A DNA stretch of 6,003 nucleotides from positions 2,651 through 8,653 of the forward strand of contig DEUO01000173.1 in the NCBI GenBank assembly GCA_002362595.1. The letters run 5' to 3'. Numbering within the stretch: position 1 is the first letter of the stretch; the number at the start of each line of letters is the position of its first letter. The notes beneath the pieces were generated by a model. That model was not told where the DNA came from and searched no databases. It saw only the letters and a list, made by a program, of their open reading frames with translations. Below, in pieces: positions 5,101-6,003 of this stretch. The position numbers and the translations under genes were made by a program. Source of the stretch: Caryophanales bacterium UBA3260. Its GTDB lineage: Bacteria > Bacillota_I > Bacilli_A > RF39 > UBA660.

Positions 5101-5721
5101 ATGACAAAATTAAAGTTGAAAGATTGGATTATACCAACGTTAGGAGTTTTCGTAGTCTGCGGAGCAATTATTGTTTATTACTTAATTGGAAATATTATAA
5201 ACTATAATTTTAATCCAGAACAAGATTTAGTTACTAGTCCTATCATTGATGCAACACAAGAAGTCCAAAAAGAAGTAACAAAAAAACCAATAAAACCATT
5301 TAACAATGATCAAGTATCTATAAGCAAAAATTATTATAGTTATGAAGATGAAGAAAAAGTACAAGAACAATCCCTTATTCAATATGAAAATATATTCATG
5401 CCTAATACTGGTATACTATATTCAAGTGATTCTGAATTTGATTGTATAGCTACTTTAGATGGTAAAATAGTATCAATAAAAGATGATGATATCTTAGGTA
5501 CAATAATAGAAATAGAACATAGTAATAATATTGTAAGTATTTATGAAAGCGTTAAAGATGTTAAAGTAAAAATCGGTGATACTATAAAACAAGGAGACGT
5601 TATTGCTAAAAGTGGACCAAATAAACTTACTAATGAAAAAGAAAATTGTCTTCACTTTGAAACATATAAAGATGGAAGCTTAATAAATCCTGAAGACTTT
5701 TATAATTTAGATTTATCATAA
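5101..5721 (+). CDS. spoIIQ: Stage II sporulation protein Q (SpoIIQ), degenerate LytM/M23 domain
   Basis: SpoIIQ is the forespore membrane protein that pairs with mother-cell SpoIIIAH across the septum, building the channel that supports late forespore transcription and the engulfment ratchet. The 206-residue product has a short cytoplasmic end, one transmembrane helix (about 10-30), a charged linker to about residue 95, and a LytM/M23 domain (about 100-200). Domain marks are PNTGILYSSDSEFDCIATLDG, then GTIIEIEH, VKIGDTIKQGDVIAKSG and LHFETYKDGSLINPEDF. The enzyme's metal-binding histidines are incomplete: no His-x-x-x-Asp is seen in the first motif, and the usual HLH is Cys183-Leu-His185. 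This suggests a structural rather than catalytic protein, as in B. subtilis. It is shorter than the B. subtilis version (about 280 aa). AGAAAGG (5084-5090) is the ribosome binding site. Its position right after spoIID is the classic arrangement in Bacilli and supports the name over a generic M23 peptidase. Confidence 0.88.
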   Translation: MTKLKLKDWIIPTLGVFVVCGAIIVYYLIGNIINYNFNPEQDLVTSPIIDATQEVQKEVTKKPIKPFNNDQVSISKNYYSYEDEEKVQEQSLIQYENIFMPNTGILYSSDSEFDCIATLDGKIVSIKDDDILGTIIEIEHSNNIVSIYESVKDVKVKIGDTIKQGDVIAKSGPNKLTNEKENCLHFETYKDGSLINPEDFYNLDLS

Positions 5722-5722
5722 A

Positions 5723-5983
5723 ATGAAAAGAAACACAATATCCATTATCTTTACTAGTAATGGTCTTCTTTTATTAAATAAAAAAGTAATAACAAATCAC
5801 TCAATATTATCTGTTAATAATTACAAAGTTATAAACAGTGAAGAATTTATTAATGATATATCATTAATATTTAAAGAACAAAACATAAATCGTCATTTAT
5901 TAACGGATAATATAAATATACTAATCGATTCATCATATACAAAACAGGACCTTCTAACATTAGATTCTATCTTTAAATATTAA
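5723..5983 (+). CDS. Unrecognised short protein, possibly truncated at the end of the window
   Basis: The 86-residue ORF begins one base after the spoIIQ stop codon, with no clear ribosome binding site, so it is probably translated by coupling. I do not recognise it. It has no transmembrane segment or cysteine motif. Alternating hydrophobic stretches (ISIIFTSNGLLLLN near the N-terminus, NINILIDSS around 63-71) look like beta strands of an alpha/beta fold, with an amphipathic stretch (INDISLIFKEQN) between. The stop codon lies within the terminal inverted repeat, which copies bases 5844-5876 of this same gene in reverse. If that repeat is an assembly fold-back, the real protein continues past this point and only its N-terminal part is seen. 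Confidence 0.5.
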   Translation: MKRNTISIIFTSNGLLLLNKKVITNHSILSVNNYKVINSEEFINDISLIFKEQNINRHLLTDNINILIDSSYTKQDLLTLDSIFKY

Positions 5984-6003
5984 TGATATATCATTAATAA
6001 ATT
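5844..6003. repeat. 33-bp perfect inverted repeat with palindromic core at the window end
   Basis: Bases 5971-6003 are the exact reverse complement of 5844-5876, with about 94 bases between. Each arm contains a 22-bp self-palindrome (5848-5869 and 5978-5999) with core ATTAATGATATATCATTAAT. The first arm is coding sequence of the last ORF, and the second supplies that ORF's stop codon. The match runs to the last base, so the repeat may extend further. It could be a true large hairpin or an end-of-contig fold-back artefact. Confidence 0.85.

Overview
The window is AT-rich DNA from a low-GC, endospore-forming Bacillota. The best fit is a small-genome or gut-type relative of the class Bacilli. 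The reasons are three engulfment-stage sporulation genes (spoIIR, spoIID, spoIIQ), a DUF1146/YwzB gene, and a gene neighbourhood that recalls the rpmE / spoIIR / rpiB / murA / spoIID / spoIIQ part of Bacillus chromosomes. TGG encodes Trp and TGA acts as a stop, so the genetic code is standard rather than mycoplasma-like. All genes lie on the + strand, and nothing mobile or phage-like is visible.

Layout: (1) 66-572 spoIIR, with a hairpin that covers its ribosome binding site. (2) 596-1977 murA, with its own near-consensus sigma-A promoter and a clear intrinsic terminator. (3) 1978-2578 has no protein gene. It holds a near-perfect sigma-A promoter (TTGACA, 17 bp, TAAAAT) driving a highly structured RNA of about 430 nt. 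The RNA is followed without a visible terminator by a four-helix membrane protein gene (2579-3100). The protein resembles OapA, the partner of the OLE (Ornate, Large, Extremophilic) RNA, so I read this pair as a shortened ole-oapA locus; this is the most interesting part of the window. (4) 3121-3435 is rpmE, the zinc-type ribosomal protein L31, with its own promoter, a possible autoregulatory leader and a terminator. (5) 3471-5983 is a tight run of rpiB, ywzB (DUF1146), spoIID, spoIIQ and an unrecognised short ORF. The genes overlap or nearly touch, apart from about 50 bp before spoIIQ where a forespore promoter may sit.

How the parts fit: SpoIIR is the forespore-secreted signal that switches on sigma-E in the mother cell. 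SpoIID is the mother-cell peptidoglycan lytic transglycosylase that drives engulfment. SpoIIQ is the forespore half of the SpoIIQ-SpoIIIAH channel. MurA makes the first committed peptidoglycan precursor. RpiB and L31 are housekeeping. The OLE-like RNA and OapA-like protein would form a membrane ribonucleoprotein linked in other Bacillota to magnesium and other stresses.

The last 33 bases are an exact inverted copy of a segment about 100 bp upstream, inside the final ORF. That ORF's end, and possibly the end of the sequence itself, should be treated with caution.
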